Source: Skeletonema tropicum (taxonomy: Eukaryota; Bacillariophyta; Thalassiosirophyceae; Thalassiosirales; Thalassiosiraceae). Taken from it: a stretch of 64,000 nucleotides of DNA. The DNA lies in assembly GCA_037178625.1 (NCBI GenBank), contig CM074134.1, forward strand, positions 2,542,001 to 2,606,000. The letters run 5' to 3'. The number at the start of each line of letters is the position of its first letter. The stretch's first letter is position 1. Position numbers and translations under genes: made by a program. Below, piece by piece: positions 54,526 to 64,000 of the stretch. The notes beneath the pieces are model-generated. The model was not told the origin of the DNA and ran no database searches. It saw nothing but the letters and a program-made list of their open reading frames with translations.

Positions 54526-55221
54526 TGTGGGGATGAGGTGGGGATCTGCCTGGAAATCCCCTCCACATTCCCGGTTTTTTGTTTGCAGTGCTCATGCTCT
54601 CCCTACTTAAGGTGTTCAACTTCATCATCTCAAACTCTTCCTCCTACACCTACGGACAAATCCAATTCGTCTCGTGTTCAGTTTATGTGAAGGATGGTTG
54701 GTTCGAAGAAGTATTGTACATAGTGTGAGCTTGAGCTTGAGCTTGGGCTTCGCTGCGGAGGGCGTCATTGTCATTGGTTCGAGCCATCATTAGATTCGAC
54801 GCAACAAACGTTACCAGTGTTGCAGAGGTAATATAACACCTCAAAACATCGATCACATGCCACTCTAGAGTACTAGAGTAGAGTTAGAGTATGTTGATTT
54901 TGTTCGTTTGGGGTACCGTGACGGGCGGGTGGAGATGGGAATGGAATGCCAACGTCGATCTGAGATATGGCATCAGCTCATGTGAGATAAGCTTGAAAAG
55001 CATCATCACCTGTTTTTAGATACACCAACTGAAACTGCTTTCAAAAGAGAATCAAGAAGTTGTGCAGAGCTTCAGATAGGTGTGGTCCTTCCCATTAAGA
55101 TTGAGATTCACTCCAATGTATCTTATATCTTATCTCTATAAATCTCAGGTCGCAGTCGTGTTGCAGTTTAGGCATTTCCTTTGATCTGATTATTTAACTT
55201 CATGTACTCTCGTGCTAGCCC
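54526..55221. other. Gap without a supported gene
   Basis: Starts with a short C/G-rich stretch (54530-54580), a GAGCTT microsatellite (54727-54755) and a cluster of TAGAGTA words (54862-54890). No gene supported; 3' flank of the zinc-finger gene. Confidence 0.4.
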
Positions 55222-57082
55222 CTACTGCAATCGATCCTTAACAAACTTCTTTACATAATCTTCAAACGGTGAACTCAATACGTCGTCCCAAAGCCGTTTC
55301 AACACACTATCACAGTCACTCTTCTTCAGTGATCCCATCAGTGGCCTTCTCCTATTGACACCACTGCTATAATTCCATATAAGCATCTTCACTTTACTTG
55401 TGATCCAATCACGATTCATCTCGCTTTTTGGTGGTAGCAAAGGCTTTAGCCTTTCACATAGGCAGCTATAAATATCCGGACGAGACAATAGGTGATCGAC
55501 TACTTGCGAACAATGAAAGTCAATACCTGCGGGACAAACGTCATTTGTTGTCAATGCAGCAATCCCACCAGGAGAATTCACCATACCCATTGTAACCAGG
55601 TTTTGGCTCTGCTGACGAGCTTTCGCGTGAATCAATGATGGAATGCAACTCCAACTCAAATCGTCTGTTGTAGATGAAGATGTACCTGATGAACACGTTG
55701 ATGCAATTGTTTTTGGAATAGCGTATGCACCATTAAATCTCTGTAGCCATAGCTTAGAGAATGAATGGAGCATGTCAACATCGCATTTCATTCCACCATA
55801 CTGTGCACGTAACAGCATTGCCCTTATCATGGTACTTTCAGCAGTGGCCGTTCTTTGCTCCGTATGTTGTTCTGTAGGAAATAAAGTCGATGCAGATGAT
55901 CTCAACGAAAATGAAGTTTGCTTGCTACCATCGCTGCCGCTATCGCAGTCAATGCAATCCTTGATTGGGCTAGCAATGCAATCTTCATTTGAATAATCCG
56001 CTATTGCATCCTGCCAAGGACATGATGCCACCTCAAACACAATCTGGAACACTCTCACAATCAACTCCTTCGACGGCACATATCCCTTGGAATCAGCGAC
56101 CATCAACCATACCAACAAGCCGAAATCTGGATGCAATGTCGAATCTTCTAGTATAATGACAGGAAGGCGTCGTATCAAATCAGTCCACGATTTATCCGCC
56201 AATTCCATTGCTACTCGTACTGCTGGGAGGGGAGCTCGTCGTCGTATGGACTTTTGGAGACATGATTTTAGATGGGAGATGGAGAGACGAGAGTGTCGTT
56301 GGACCAATCGTGGAAGTTTAGATTTGGTTGTAGTGCTGGTAGCTGCTGCTGTTGAAGATGGCGTTTGTTGCGGAGATTGGTCAGAAGCGAGTGGTGATAT
56401 AGATGAACTCACTGTGAGCTGAACTTGAGCTGTCTAAAGCTGATTGCTGCTGCTGCTTATCCGCGTCTTCTCGTAAACTGATTGCTTTTACATTCTTCAA
56501 GATGATTGTAGCTGACCATTTGGTATCAACACTTTTGGCAAGTACATCTTCTTCTTTAGTATCATCTTCGCTGATCCAGCTGACCATGCCTTGATTATTG
56601 TGTAAGTGGAATCTCTGCTGGATATTGCCATTATTAGAATACATTTGTGCTGATTTTTTCATCATGTGTTGAAAGACATTGTTCATATTACCGGCTGTTG
56701 CCGTAGATCGTGGCAGTGATTTTTTGTCAGATATTGCTACTTCAGAATCTATACGAGTATTTGTCATATTATTTGTCCCTACCTCTATCGATTCATTCCT
56801 ATCATTCGAATCACCAGGATCCTGTATTGATCTTTCTCCGTCACTGTTGTTACGACTAGCATTCAGCTTGGGACAATCATTATCTAAATGGGCATTCACT
56901 TCTAGCTCACTCACATGCACTCCACATCCTGCTGGACATGGGAAAAAATTACTGCTTCGTTTGCTACTGCGTGGTAATGTCGATGCTGTAGTCGAAGCAT
57001 AAGCAGTGATATTTTTGTTATCATCACGCCTTCTCTTTTTTGTGGAGCGGCTTTTGCTCATTATACTATCGTAGGCGTTCAT
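55222..57082 (-). CDS. UBZ-type zinc-finger protein with helical C-terminal domain, frame shifted once
   Basis: ATG 57082 opens a basic N-terminus (MSKSRSTKKRRRDDNK), then a UBZ4/Rad18-like finger CPAGCGVHVSELEVNAHLDNDC (Cys-x3-Cys .. His-x3-Cys), the ubiquitin-binding type found in DNA-damage proteins. A disordered Ser/Asn/Gln region follows. Near 56410 one extra base shifts the frame; after repair the protein continues SHLKSCLQKSIRRRAPLPAV, LIRRLPVIILEDSTLHPDFG, LLVWLMVADSKGY and a long helical end to 55222. The second part resembles, loosely, the C-terminal helical domain of MgsA/WRNIP1-type proteins (RRLPxIxxED), which would fit a UBZ partner domain, but no AAA+ core is present. About 620 residues. 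Its 5' part is duplicated at 2.2 kb. Confidence 0.7.
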
Positions 57083-57879
57083 CTTAATGCGCAGTGGTGC
57101 AGACTCAAAGCTATGGTCATATCGATGGCAAGATCGGTCACGTCTCGGCCATGTTATTTCCTATCATAATCGTTGGCATCCTGTATAGTATTACAATATG
57201 ACCAAGAGAACGAGACCGGCTAGCTCTCTCTAGACATGAGTTAATTATGGGCATGTAGCATGGTCCATGGTCGCACAATGCGAGAGGTGTTTGCTTGCAA
57301 CGGGGGGATTTTAGGTCGATGCGGAAATTGCTCCCCCAGCCAAAAAAAAGGGCAGACACAAAACAAGTACTCCTACTAAAGTTGGGGTAATGACAGGGGT
57401 ACAATAAATTTGGACCTATCAGGCTTGTACCATACCGACGATCAAGGCTGTGGCATCACCATCACTTGCTGCATGCAGCACTTGCTGAAAAGAATAATGC
57501 ACTTCTAACCAATCATGTCCTTTTAATTGGAATCCAAAGAGGCCCATAAGGATAGATAATAAATAAGTTGGTTGTGGTTTGATATGATACTGCGGCGAGC
57601 CCAAACTGGACTCGTGTTTATCTACGAGGACGTAACATAAGTAGCTTTTGCTCAATCAATCCGTCTGAGCAGTACTAATGCGCATCTAATCCATATTAAT
57701 TCGCATTGAGCTATCCACTAGTAGCAGCTCAAACGCATAACGATAGCGTTCAATGCAAAGTGGTGAACAAATGTAAGCTGCCAGAAAGAATCGGACAGGA
57801 GTAATACGCAGTGGACAACATCCTAAATAACTTCACGACGTCAAAATTAGACATGCCAGTGCTAGAAGTACTACATTCT
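57083..57879. other. Gap with a degenerate satellite unit
   Basis: Upstream region of the zinc-finger gene. About 57565-57740 is a diverged plus-orientation unit of the satellite (ACTGCGGCGAGCCCAAACTG, GTCTGAGCAGTACTAATGCG). No gene supported. Confidence 0.5.
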
Positions 57880-59450
57880 ACTTCTATCATTCGTTAGTTC
57901 TCGCTGGCGATACTATACAAGCACATAAGCAATGCTCAAACGGAAAGCGTGCGTAGAAGCGATGCTACAGCGTCGTAGATGATCTCAGAGGTCCAGTGTG
58001 GGTGTGGGCTGGCCAGCAACACCACATCACGTCTCATCGCCATTATCATCATCAATATGTGCATGAGCTGCTTCTAGTGGCCCATTATACTCGCTGGCGA
58101 TGCTATACAAGCACATTGCGTGCGTAGAAGCGATGATACATCGTTGTAGTTGATCTCAGAGGTCCAGTGTGGGCTGGCCAGCAGCACCTCATTTACAACA
58201 TCTTATCTATTGTCATCAATATGTGCAGAGCCGCTTTTAGTGGCCCATTATACTCGGTGGCGATACTATACAAGCACATTAGCACTGCTCTGACGACAGC
58301 GTGCGTAGAAGCGATGCTACAGCGTCGTAGCTGTGATCTCAGAGGTCCAGTGTGGGCTGGCCAGCAGCACCTCGTTCACTACATCTTATCTATTGTCATC
58401 AAAATGCGTATGAGCCGCTTGTAGCGGCCCATTGTAATCGGTGGCGATACTATATAAGCACATTGTGGTTGCTTTGATGGGCTGATGGCGTAGAATCGTT
58501 GCTACAGAGTCGTAGCTGATCTCCAAGGTCCAGTGTGGGTTGGCTGGCATTACTGCATTCAACCATATTGTATCGATTGTCGTCAATATGCAAATGAGCC
58601 GCTTCTAGTGGCCCATTATACTCGGTGGCGAAACGATACGAGCACAATAGCACTTCCCAGAAGAATTGCATGCGTAGAAGCGATGCTACAGTCTTGAGAC
58701 TGATCTGATGAGGTGCAATTTGAGCTGGAGCTGGCCAGCAGCACCTCATCCAATCGTTACGTATCTATCGTCGTCAATATGAGCATGAGCCGCTTCTAGT
58801 GTTTCATTACACTCGGCGGCGATACTATACTAGCACATGAGGGCTGCTCAGAAGGATTGCTCTCGTAGAAGCGATGCTACAGCCTCGTGGCTGATCTGAG
58901 AGATCCAATTCTAGCTGGCCAGCAGCACCACAACCTATCATATCGTATCTATCGTCGTCAATTTGCGCATGAGCCGCTTCTAGTGTTTCATTATACTCGG
59001 TGGCGAAACGATACGAGCATATTAGCACTTCTCGGACGTAATTCGTGCGTAGGAGCGTTGTATCATCGATGTAGCTGTTCTGAGAGGTGCAATTTGAGTT
59101 TGAGGAGGCTAGCAGCACCTCATACAACCATATCGTATCCATCGTTGTCAATTTGGGCATGAGCCGCTTTTAGTGTTTCATTATACTCGGTGGCGATACT
59201 ATACAAGCACATTATGACTGCTCGGACGGACTGCGTGCGTAGAAGCGATGCTACATTGTCGTAGTTGATCTCCAAGGTCCAGTGTGGGCCGGCCGGCCGG
59301 CAACACTACATTCAACCATATCGTATCTAATGTCGCCAATATGCGCATGAGTCGTTTCTTTTGGCCCCTTATTCGGTCACGATAGCAAAGAGGCATATTG
59401 GTGTTCTCATACGGATTTTGTTCGTGCAAGTGATGATACAATGCCTTTGC
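57880..59450 (-). repeat. Satellite array, about nine units, minus orientation
   Basis: Same family as 53590-54525 but reversed. The phrase TCGGTGGCGATACTATACAA or a variant recurs at about 57901, 58091, 58254, 58438, 58622, 58813, 58997, 59187 and 59373 (spacing 163-191). Each unit then has GCGTAGAAGCGATGCTACA and GGTCCAGTGTGGGCTGGCCA. Units are more diverged than in the plus array, with some carrying GTTTCATTATACTCG in place of GGCCCATTATACTCG. Confidence 0.85.
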
Positions 59451-60092
59451 AGTATAATTAGATCATTAACTTTCGAGGTCATAATATCGCTTCTACCTTA
59501 TGAATCTTTCGACCAGTGATATTGTACGTCAATTTTCTTAACCTCGTGTAACGAAGCCCAGAAGTGGTTCATATGCACATGGTAGTTTTTGATTATTCAA
59601 TGTAGATGTGGATGGATGTGATTATGCCAGCCAGCCCAAATTGGACCTTATATAGGTTGAGTAAATAGCCACTCTGCAGTCGTAGTTTGCACGAGCAGTG
59701 TTGATATCATGCTCAATCTTGTCCATGACCTCAATACTTATCATTTGGGGTTATCAATCGAGTAGTAGGGCTCATTGCTTTATTCTATGCGTCGTGACGT
59801 TGTAAGCAATTGAAGCTTTAGCTGTACAAAATTCGCACAATCGCTTGTGTTCATGTTGGTCTGTAATGGAGACTGAAGACGATTACGTCACTCAGGCTCG
59901 TCTTCGATCTTCGATCTTTTTTGGGCAGAATGAGTACGAGCTTGAGAATAAAGAGCGTACAAATTTTAGTATCTAACAACTGTAAAGAAGAGCTCACTTT
60001 TACTTCGGTCTAATCAATCTGTTCAACAATTGAATGAGCACGAAAAGCAAGGGAACTAGGAACCTAGTTTGTAGCATTCACCAGCTTTAGCG
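59451..60092. other. Gap with one diverged satellite unit
   Basis: A plus-orientation relic of the satellite is at about 59595-59700 (GATTATGCCAGCCAGCCCAA, GCACGAGCAGTGTTGATATC). The rest is unassigned 3' flank of the F-box-like paralog. Confidence 0.45.
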
Positions 60093-61451
60093 TTAGATAC
60101 CATAATATTCTTCACACAATCGTTTGTAGTCGTCTTCTGAAGGAGGCTGATAATATCCCTCGAAGCAGAATATATCTTCCTGCATACTTTGCAGCTCCTG
60201 ATTGTAAACTTCATAGCCACTACTTTCTCTATCAGGCTCTGGATCAAGCCAGTTTATCTCGCATGAGTCAATGACACGACCACGACTCCAAGCATACCAT
60301 CTCCATCCAACGCGTGAACCCGCTTGCACAAAATCGATGGAAAATGAAGGAGGAGGATGACCTCTTTCCTCACTCGACGCGTACCATTCCAGAGAATCAC
60401 GTGAGAGAGACCAATATATATTGTCTAATCTCTTGACGAGAGGCGGGTCGCGTTGTTTGAGGCGGTAGATTGCTTCTGCTACACTGGGAACATCCGAAAT
60501 ACGATGAAACTCAACAAATCCAACACCAATAACTGATGTTGGGAGATCGAGATCTTCCAATGATGCAAAATCGTTTTCACCGATCTCACGAATATCCCCT
60601 GTTACCAGAGGACAAGAAGCCAAATTCAAAGACTTCAGACGTGGAAAGTCAGCGAGATCCATGAAGTCTCCCTCGATGTTACCGGAGGATAGGCTCATCT
60701 TTTCAAGAGTGTTTTTGAGTTTACTCAGACTTCTGATGTTACCTCTTGAACACTCAGGCGATCCACTGATGAAAAGCTCTTTGAGAGAAGGCAGTCCACA
60801 TAACGTCTCGAAATCACACTTCAAATAGCTGCAGCGCACGATTTTTAATGATTGGAGCAGTGGAAAATTAAAGAGAACAGGATATTTTCCATTCACTGCG
60901 GTGGTAGATATTTCTAATCGTCGCAACAATCTGAATTTGGAAATCATCTGGATATCATGCGTAGTGTATTTGGCAGTGGCGACTGCCCGCTCCCTATCTG
61001 GATCTTCTCCATCACAATATTTGTCACTACTTCCGAGATCGCATAGCCTTAGCTGCTGTAAATTCGGCAATGCATTCGTCATTGCTACCATGGCTTTATA
61101 TTTCTTCTCACAATGTACCCAAAATTGTGATTCGATGGCACGAGAATAGGATACATTGAAACAGGAATGTCAAGGAACCATCGTAGTCCTTGCCGCATCT
61201 CTAAATTTCTTGCAGCAGATCCGTGATCGCATGATATCTTTGTAGCCAAGGAATCCTAGAATCCTCGAAGTCAGCTTTTTGCTCATTCCATGGATAGTTG
61301 GATTATGGTCGATATCATCAAGAAGGTGGTCATCGATGATTCTATCGTCGGCATTGTTATTCGGTGTTTCGGGTATGGCAATCCCATCGGCACTCTCCGC
61401 CGCCGCATTGGCGCTCGGACCGTTTCGCTTGAGCTTTTTAGGGTGAGGCAT
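60093..61451 (-). pseudogene. F-box-like paralog with in-frame TGA
   Basis: From ATG 61451 (MPHPKKLKRNG, matching the paralog at 8.6-9.9 kb) through an F-box-like segment (LTSRILGFLGYKDIMRSRIC, KKFRDAARTTMVP) to a TGA at 61170-61172. The same frame then continues without further stop through IESQFWVHCEKKYKAMVAMT, NALPNLQQLRLCDLG, Leu-rich repeats and WRWYAWSRGRV .. NWLDPEPDRESSGYEVYN to 60093. Compared with the intact paralog, a 36-base in-frame segment beginning with the TGA lies between VP and IESQ. It has no GT..AG ends, so it is not a standard intron. Either a disabled gene, a recent insertion carrying a stop, or a case of readthrough; all else in the frame is conserved. Confidence 0.7.
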
Positions 61452-61911
61452 AATATATTCTGTAGACGTCGACGAGATAGATTGACACAATAGATTTCGA
61501 GTTGAATATGTATCAAAGCGATGAGCTACTTGTATTGCAGCAAGGTGCGAGTGAAGAAGAAGTGGAGTGGATTGTAGCGTACTTATTACTTCTACGTAAA
61601 GAGGTAGGACTCTCCGTATTTTTTTGCTTCGTTCTGCTCGCTCCTCGTTCCGCTGCCTTCGGCCTATGAAGAAGAAGTTGGTCGTTTGACAAAAGAAAGC
61701 AACGCCGAAACACTCCAAAGGCTTGTTAGCGTGTCAGCGTCTTCAAAATGGACTTCATCAGGTTCTCTCCGACGTTGTAGGTATGGTAGAGGTGGTATCA
61801 AAAATTCTTGCATAATACGAAAAAATGTTCCACATAAATCACTGCTGGATTCCCTGGAGTGTGGCTAATGATAAGCTGAGGCTAATTGTACAATTCTAAG
61901 CATACTATTCA
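61452..61911. promoter_or_regulatory. Upstream region of the F-box-like paralog and 3' flank of the cysteine-rich gene
   Basis: The minus frame of the F-box-like gene stays open upstream to 61718 but without conservation with its paralog. Nothing else seen. Confidence 0.35.
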
Positions 61912-64000
61912 CTAAATCATACAAAGCACGACCACGCCCATCAGAGCGAATGCAGCAGATAAGCAAAGCGATGGCGACAAAGCTCCGTTTCGTTTGATAA
62001 AATTACCGAAGCCCATATCTCCGTAATCAGGCCAACTTGAATATCCATCTTTGTCTGATACTCCAGATGGCAAAATTGGTAGACTTATCTCACCACCTTC
62101 CTGCGGTGTACAGCATTGATTCCAAAAGTTGTCCCTCGCTCCCACACAGAGCTCCCCATCAAGTTCCTCTGAACTCAGTATTGCATTGACATCACCACAC
62201 GTCATTCGCCTGTCCTGATACTTAACTTCGGTGTTCCAGTTCGTATTCAAAAATGTACCATTACTCGCCTGGCACAATGAGCATTGATTGGTTGGGAGTT
62301 TGTAACAGCATTCATTCGAAACGCTGTACTGAATACTTCGGCATTTGTCGTCACCTTCTTGTATCCTCTCACTCCGTAAATTCATAAAGACATCCAAACA
62401 AGTGGATGCCAAATTGTCATAAGTCAACTTTCGGTTCCAATCAATAGCCCAGCCTGAATCTCCACATAAGTTGCATTGCTTGTAGCAACACCTATCGAAT
62501 ACATTGTGTTTTGTCGTTTTGCAGAAGTCACTTTGACTCAAAACATCTCTTGCGAGAACTGCCACTTCGCCACAGGTTCTATTCCTACTTTCGTACATCA
62601 CCGGCGACTGAACGAGTAACTCATAACTCCTTTCATCTGTTTCGCATAAATCGCACGGGACATCATAGCAGCAGTTATTGAAATGCTGCTGTTGAAGTAT
62701 TGAGCATTCTTTACTTCCTTGCGTGATTTGATTAAGCCCGATGAAATTGTTTTCGATTTCAGAACATCCCATTTGTTGTCCGTCATCCGTCATTACTACT
62801 GCTTCGCTGTTGAGTTGGTAAGTTTGACACAGATTACACTTGTCGTAGCAGCATTCATCAAATAGCTCGTTTTGCGCCACTATACAGACGTCTTGTTCTG
62901 CTTCCACCCTCGTCGATAGGTGGTTGTGGATACCGTAGCAATTTGTTTCTGCGCCATTGTACAATACAGCTCTGTCGGCAACACTGTAAGATTTCTGTCC
63001 AAAGTGACACAAGTTACAGGGCTTCGTGGGTGGAGTGTAACAGCATGTAGTTGAGTATTCCTGTTGAGCTTGATCACACTCAGCAGAATTTCCAAATACT
63101 CCGTTTCGCAATAAAACGGAATCTAGTTCTAAACATGTCATTGGCTTGCCACCATAAACAACTGACGCGTACCAGTCTTTCCCATCGGGGCAAATTTCGC
63201 ACTTGTTGCCAGCGTTGGGTATGTCTGGAGATGGACCACTGCAGCATTTGTCGTAGTATGTCGTTTGCATATTGTTGCACTCATCACTTCCTCCTTCGTA
63301 CATGTTGCCCGTAATTATCCAAGTGAGTTCACCACACGCAAAAGTAACACCATTAAACTCGACAGGATTATCCCAGTACAAGTTCCCATTCGAACAAAGG
63401 TCACACTTATCGAAACAGCAAGAATCTTGTAGCTCTGCCTTCGCAGCCTGGCACATGAAACCAAGTTGTTCCTCTCTTGCAACAAGGAAGCTATTAAGAT
63501 GAGAACAGGTTGTGGTTGATCCATAAAAGTTCACATCTACATTCTCTCGGATTTCGCCAGCTTTGCCATCTGCACCTGTACACAATACACACGGATCGAG
63601 TGGACTTTGATAACAGCATGGTTCGAACAAAGCTGATTTTGCCGCTTTGCACTCTTCAGACCCCTCTTGAACAATGTCAGCGGCAAACTTTACTCCCAGG
63701 TCTAAACACGTGGTAGCAGTGCCGTTGTAGGCAACCTCAACATTAGCGTCAAGTAGGGAGCCTTGACAAATATCGCACTTCTCGAAGCAACAAGAGTCAA
63801 AATATTCGTTTCTCACTGCATCACAGAACCCATTTTGTTCGTCATATTTGCGAAATAGTGAATTGCTAACATCGGTGCATGACCTTGTAAGACCGTCAAA
63901 GAAAACTTCCGCAGTCCCGTTTATCTCGTACCAGATGTCGTCTTGTTTGCACAGTGAGCACGCGGGAGTAGAATAATCCATTGGTTCGTAACAGCATTGA
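61912..64000 (-). CDS. Secreted or anchored protein of at least ten six-cysteine modules, 5' end outside window
   Basis: An uninterrupted frame from the right edge to 61912. It still codes upstream of the Met at 63979-63981 (QCCYEP just before it), so the start lies outside. Ten modules of 55-68 residues follow the pattern CxxC - about 25 - C - about 20 - C - about 12 - CC, for example CSLCKQDDIWYEING .. RSCTDVS .. NGFCDAVR .. DSCC. Between the second and third Cys most modules read GxxxTC. The C-terminus (LSPSLCLSAAFALMGVVVLC) is a hydrophobic tail right at the end, which fits a GPI anchor or tail span. The module is the same as in the transmembrane PDZ protein at 39.9-43.5 kb. Likely an extracellular matrix or surface protein; no known enzyme motif. 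Confidence 0.8.
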   Translation of the reverse strand, partial: QCCYEPMDYSTPACSLCKQDDIWYEINGTAEVFFDGLTRSCTDVSNSLFRKYDEQNGFCDAVRNEYFDSCCFEKCDICQGSLLDANVEVAYNGTATTCLDLGVKFAADIVQEGSEECKAAKSALFEPCCYQSPLDPCVLCTGADGKAGEIRENVDVNFYGSTTTCSHLNSFLVAREEQLGFMCQAAKAELQDSCCFDKCDLCSNGNLYWDNPVEFNGVTFACGELTWIITGNMYEGGSDECNNMQTTYYDKCCSGPSPDIPNAGNKCEICPDGKDWYASVVYGGKPMTCLELDSVLLRNGVFGNSAECDQAQQEYSTTCCYTPPTKPCNLCHFGQKSYSVADRAVLYNGAETNCYGIHNHLSTRVEAEQDVCIVAQNELFDECCYDKCNLCQTYQLNSEAVVMTDDGQQMGCSEIENNFIGLNQITQGSKECSILQQQHFNNCCYDVPCDLCETDERSYELLVQSPVMYESRNRTCGEVAVLARDVLSQSDFCKTTKHNVFDRCCYKQCNLCGDSGWAIDWNRKLTYDNLASTCLDVFMNLRSERIQEGDDKCRSIQYSVSNECCYKLPTNQCSLCQASNGTFLNTNWNTEVKYQDRRMTCGDVNAILSSEELDGELCVGARDNFWNQCCTPQEGGEISLPILPSGVSDKDGYSSWPDYGDMGFGNFIKRNGALSPSLCLSAAFALMGVVVLCMI

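Noticed and set aside
53590..59450. CRISPR-like array
   Set aside because: Units of ~184 bp are similar along their whole length with no unique spacers, and the host is eukaryotic.

Overview
The window is nuclear DNA of a photosynthetic stramenopile, most likely a centric diatom. Genes are on both strands, often compact, with short GT-AG introns (about 64 to 240 bases in the cases I could place). Several proteins start with a signal peptide ending in an AF-type site (ASAF-QI in FtsZ, SSAF-QS in dephospho-CoA kinase, TNAF-TG in a TPR protein), the usual diatom plastid address. One small protein carries the diatom-typical VREYxRxLGDNPSVSxGPP signature. No rRNA, convincing tRNA or CRISPR array was seen.

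Layout. 0-4.9 kb: a membrane protein running off the left edge, a repeat-rich gap holding fragments also found at 52-57 kb, and a small ankyrin protein. 5-13 kb: a frame-broken unknown gene, a transposon-like element with perfect 78-bp inverted repeats, a TatD-type nuclease, an F-box-like protein, G/C-run minisatellites, a hAT-type MITE, plastid dephospho-CoA kinase and a diatom-family protein. 14-20 kb: an unknown diatom-type protein, plastid FtsZ, a plastid TPR protein, a hairpin element and a Myb/SANT factor. 21-29.5 kb: a methyltransferase plus 2-oxoglutarate oxygenase fusion, a cyclic-nucleotide-dependent-kinase-like protein with altered active-site motifs, and a short-chain dehydrogenase gene with a secretory N-terminus. 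30-33 kb: a basic nuclear-type protein and a mitochondrial acyl-CoA dehydrogenase.

33-43.5 kb is the most unusual block: three tandem minus-strand paralogs (A, B, C) plus one plus-strand gene, all with PDZ domains. C has a signal peptide, six-cysteine modules, an SdrD-B-like domain, a conserved extracellular domain, one membrane span and two cytoplasmic PDZ domains. B keeps the conserved domain, the span and PDZs. A has PDZs only. A and B carry an expanded DPYGMGREG-type repeat between PDZ domains. The layout suggests a lineage-specific surface receptor or scaffold family.

44-53.5 kb: a DUF3228-like protein, two ankyrin paralogs flanking a CLC chloride channel/transporter, a second hAT-type MITE and an unknown two-exon gene. 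53.6-59.7 kb: two arrays of one ~184-bp satellite in opposite orientation, flanking a UBZ-type zinc-finger gene. 60-64 kb: a second F-box-like paralog with an in-frame stop, and a secreted protein of at least ten six-cysteine modules running off the right edge.

Many otherwise good reading frames are broken by single-base shifts. I counted about 29 that are repaired by removing one base and 3 that need one base added (or two removed). This bias and the patchy clustering point to consensus error in the assembly at least as much as to gene death, so the broken genes are annotated as single loci. All homology statements are from recognition by eye; no search was run.
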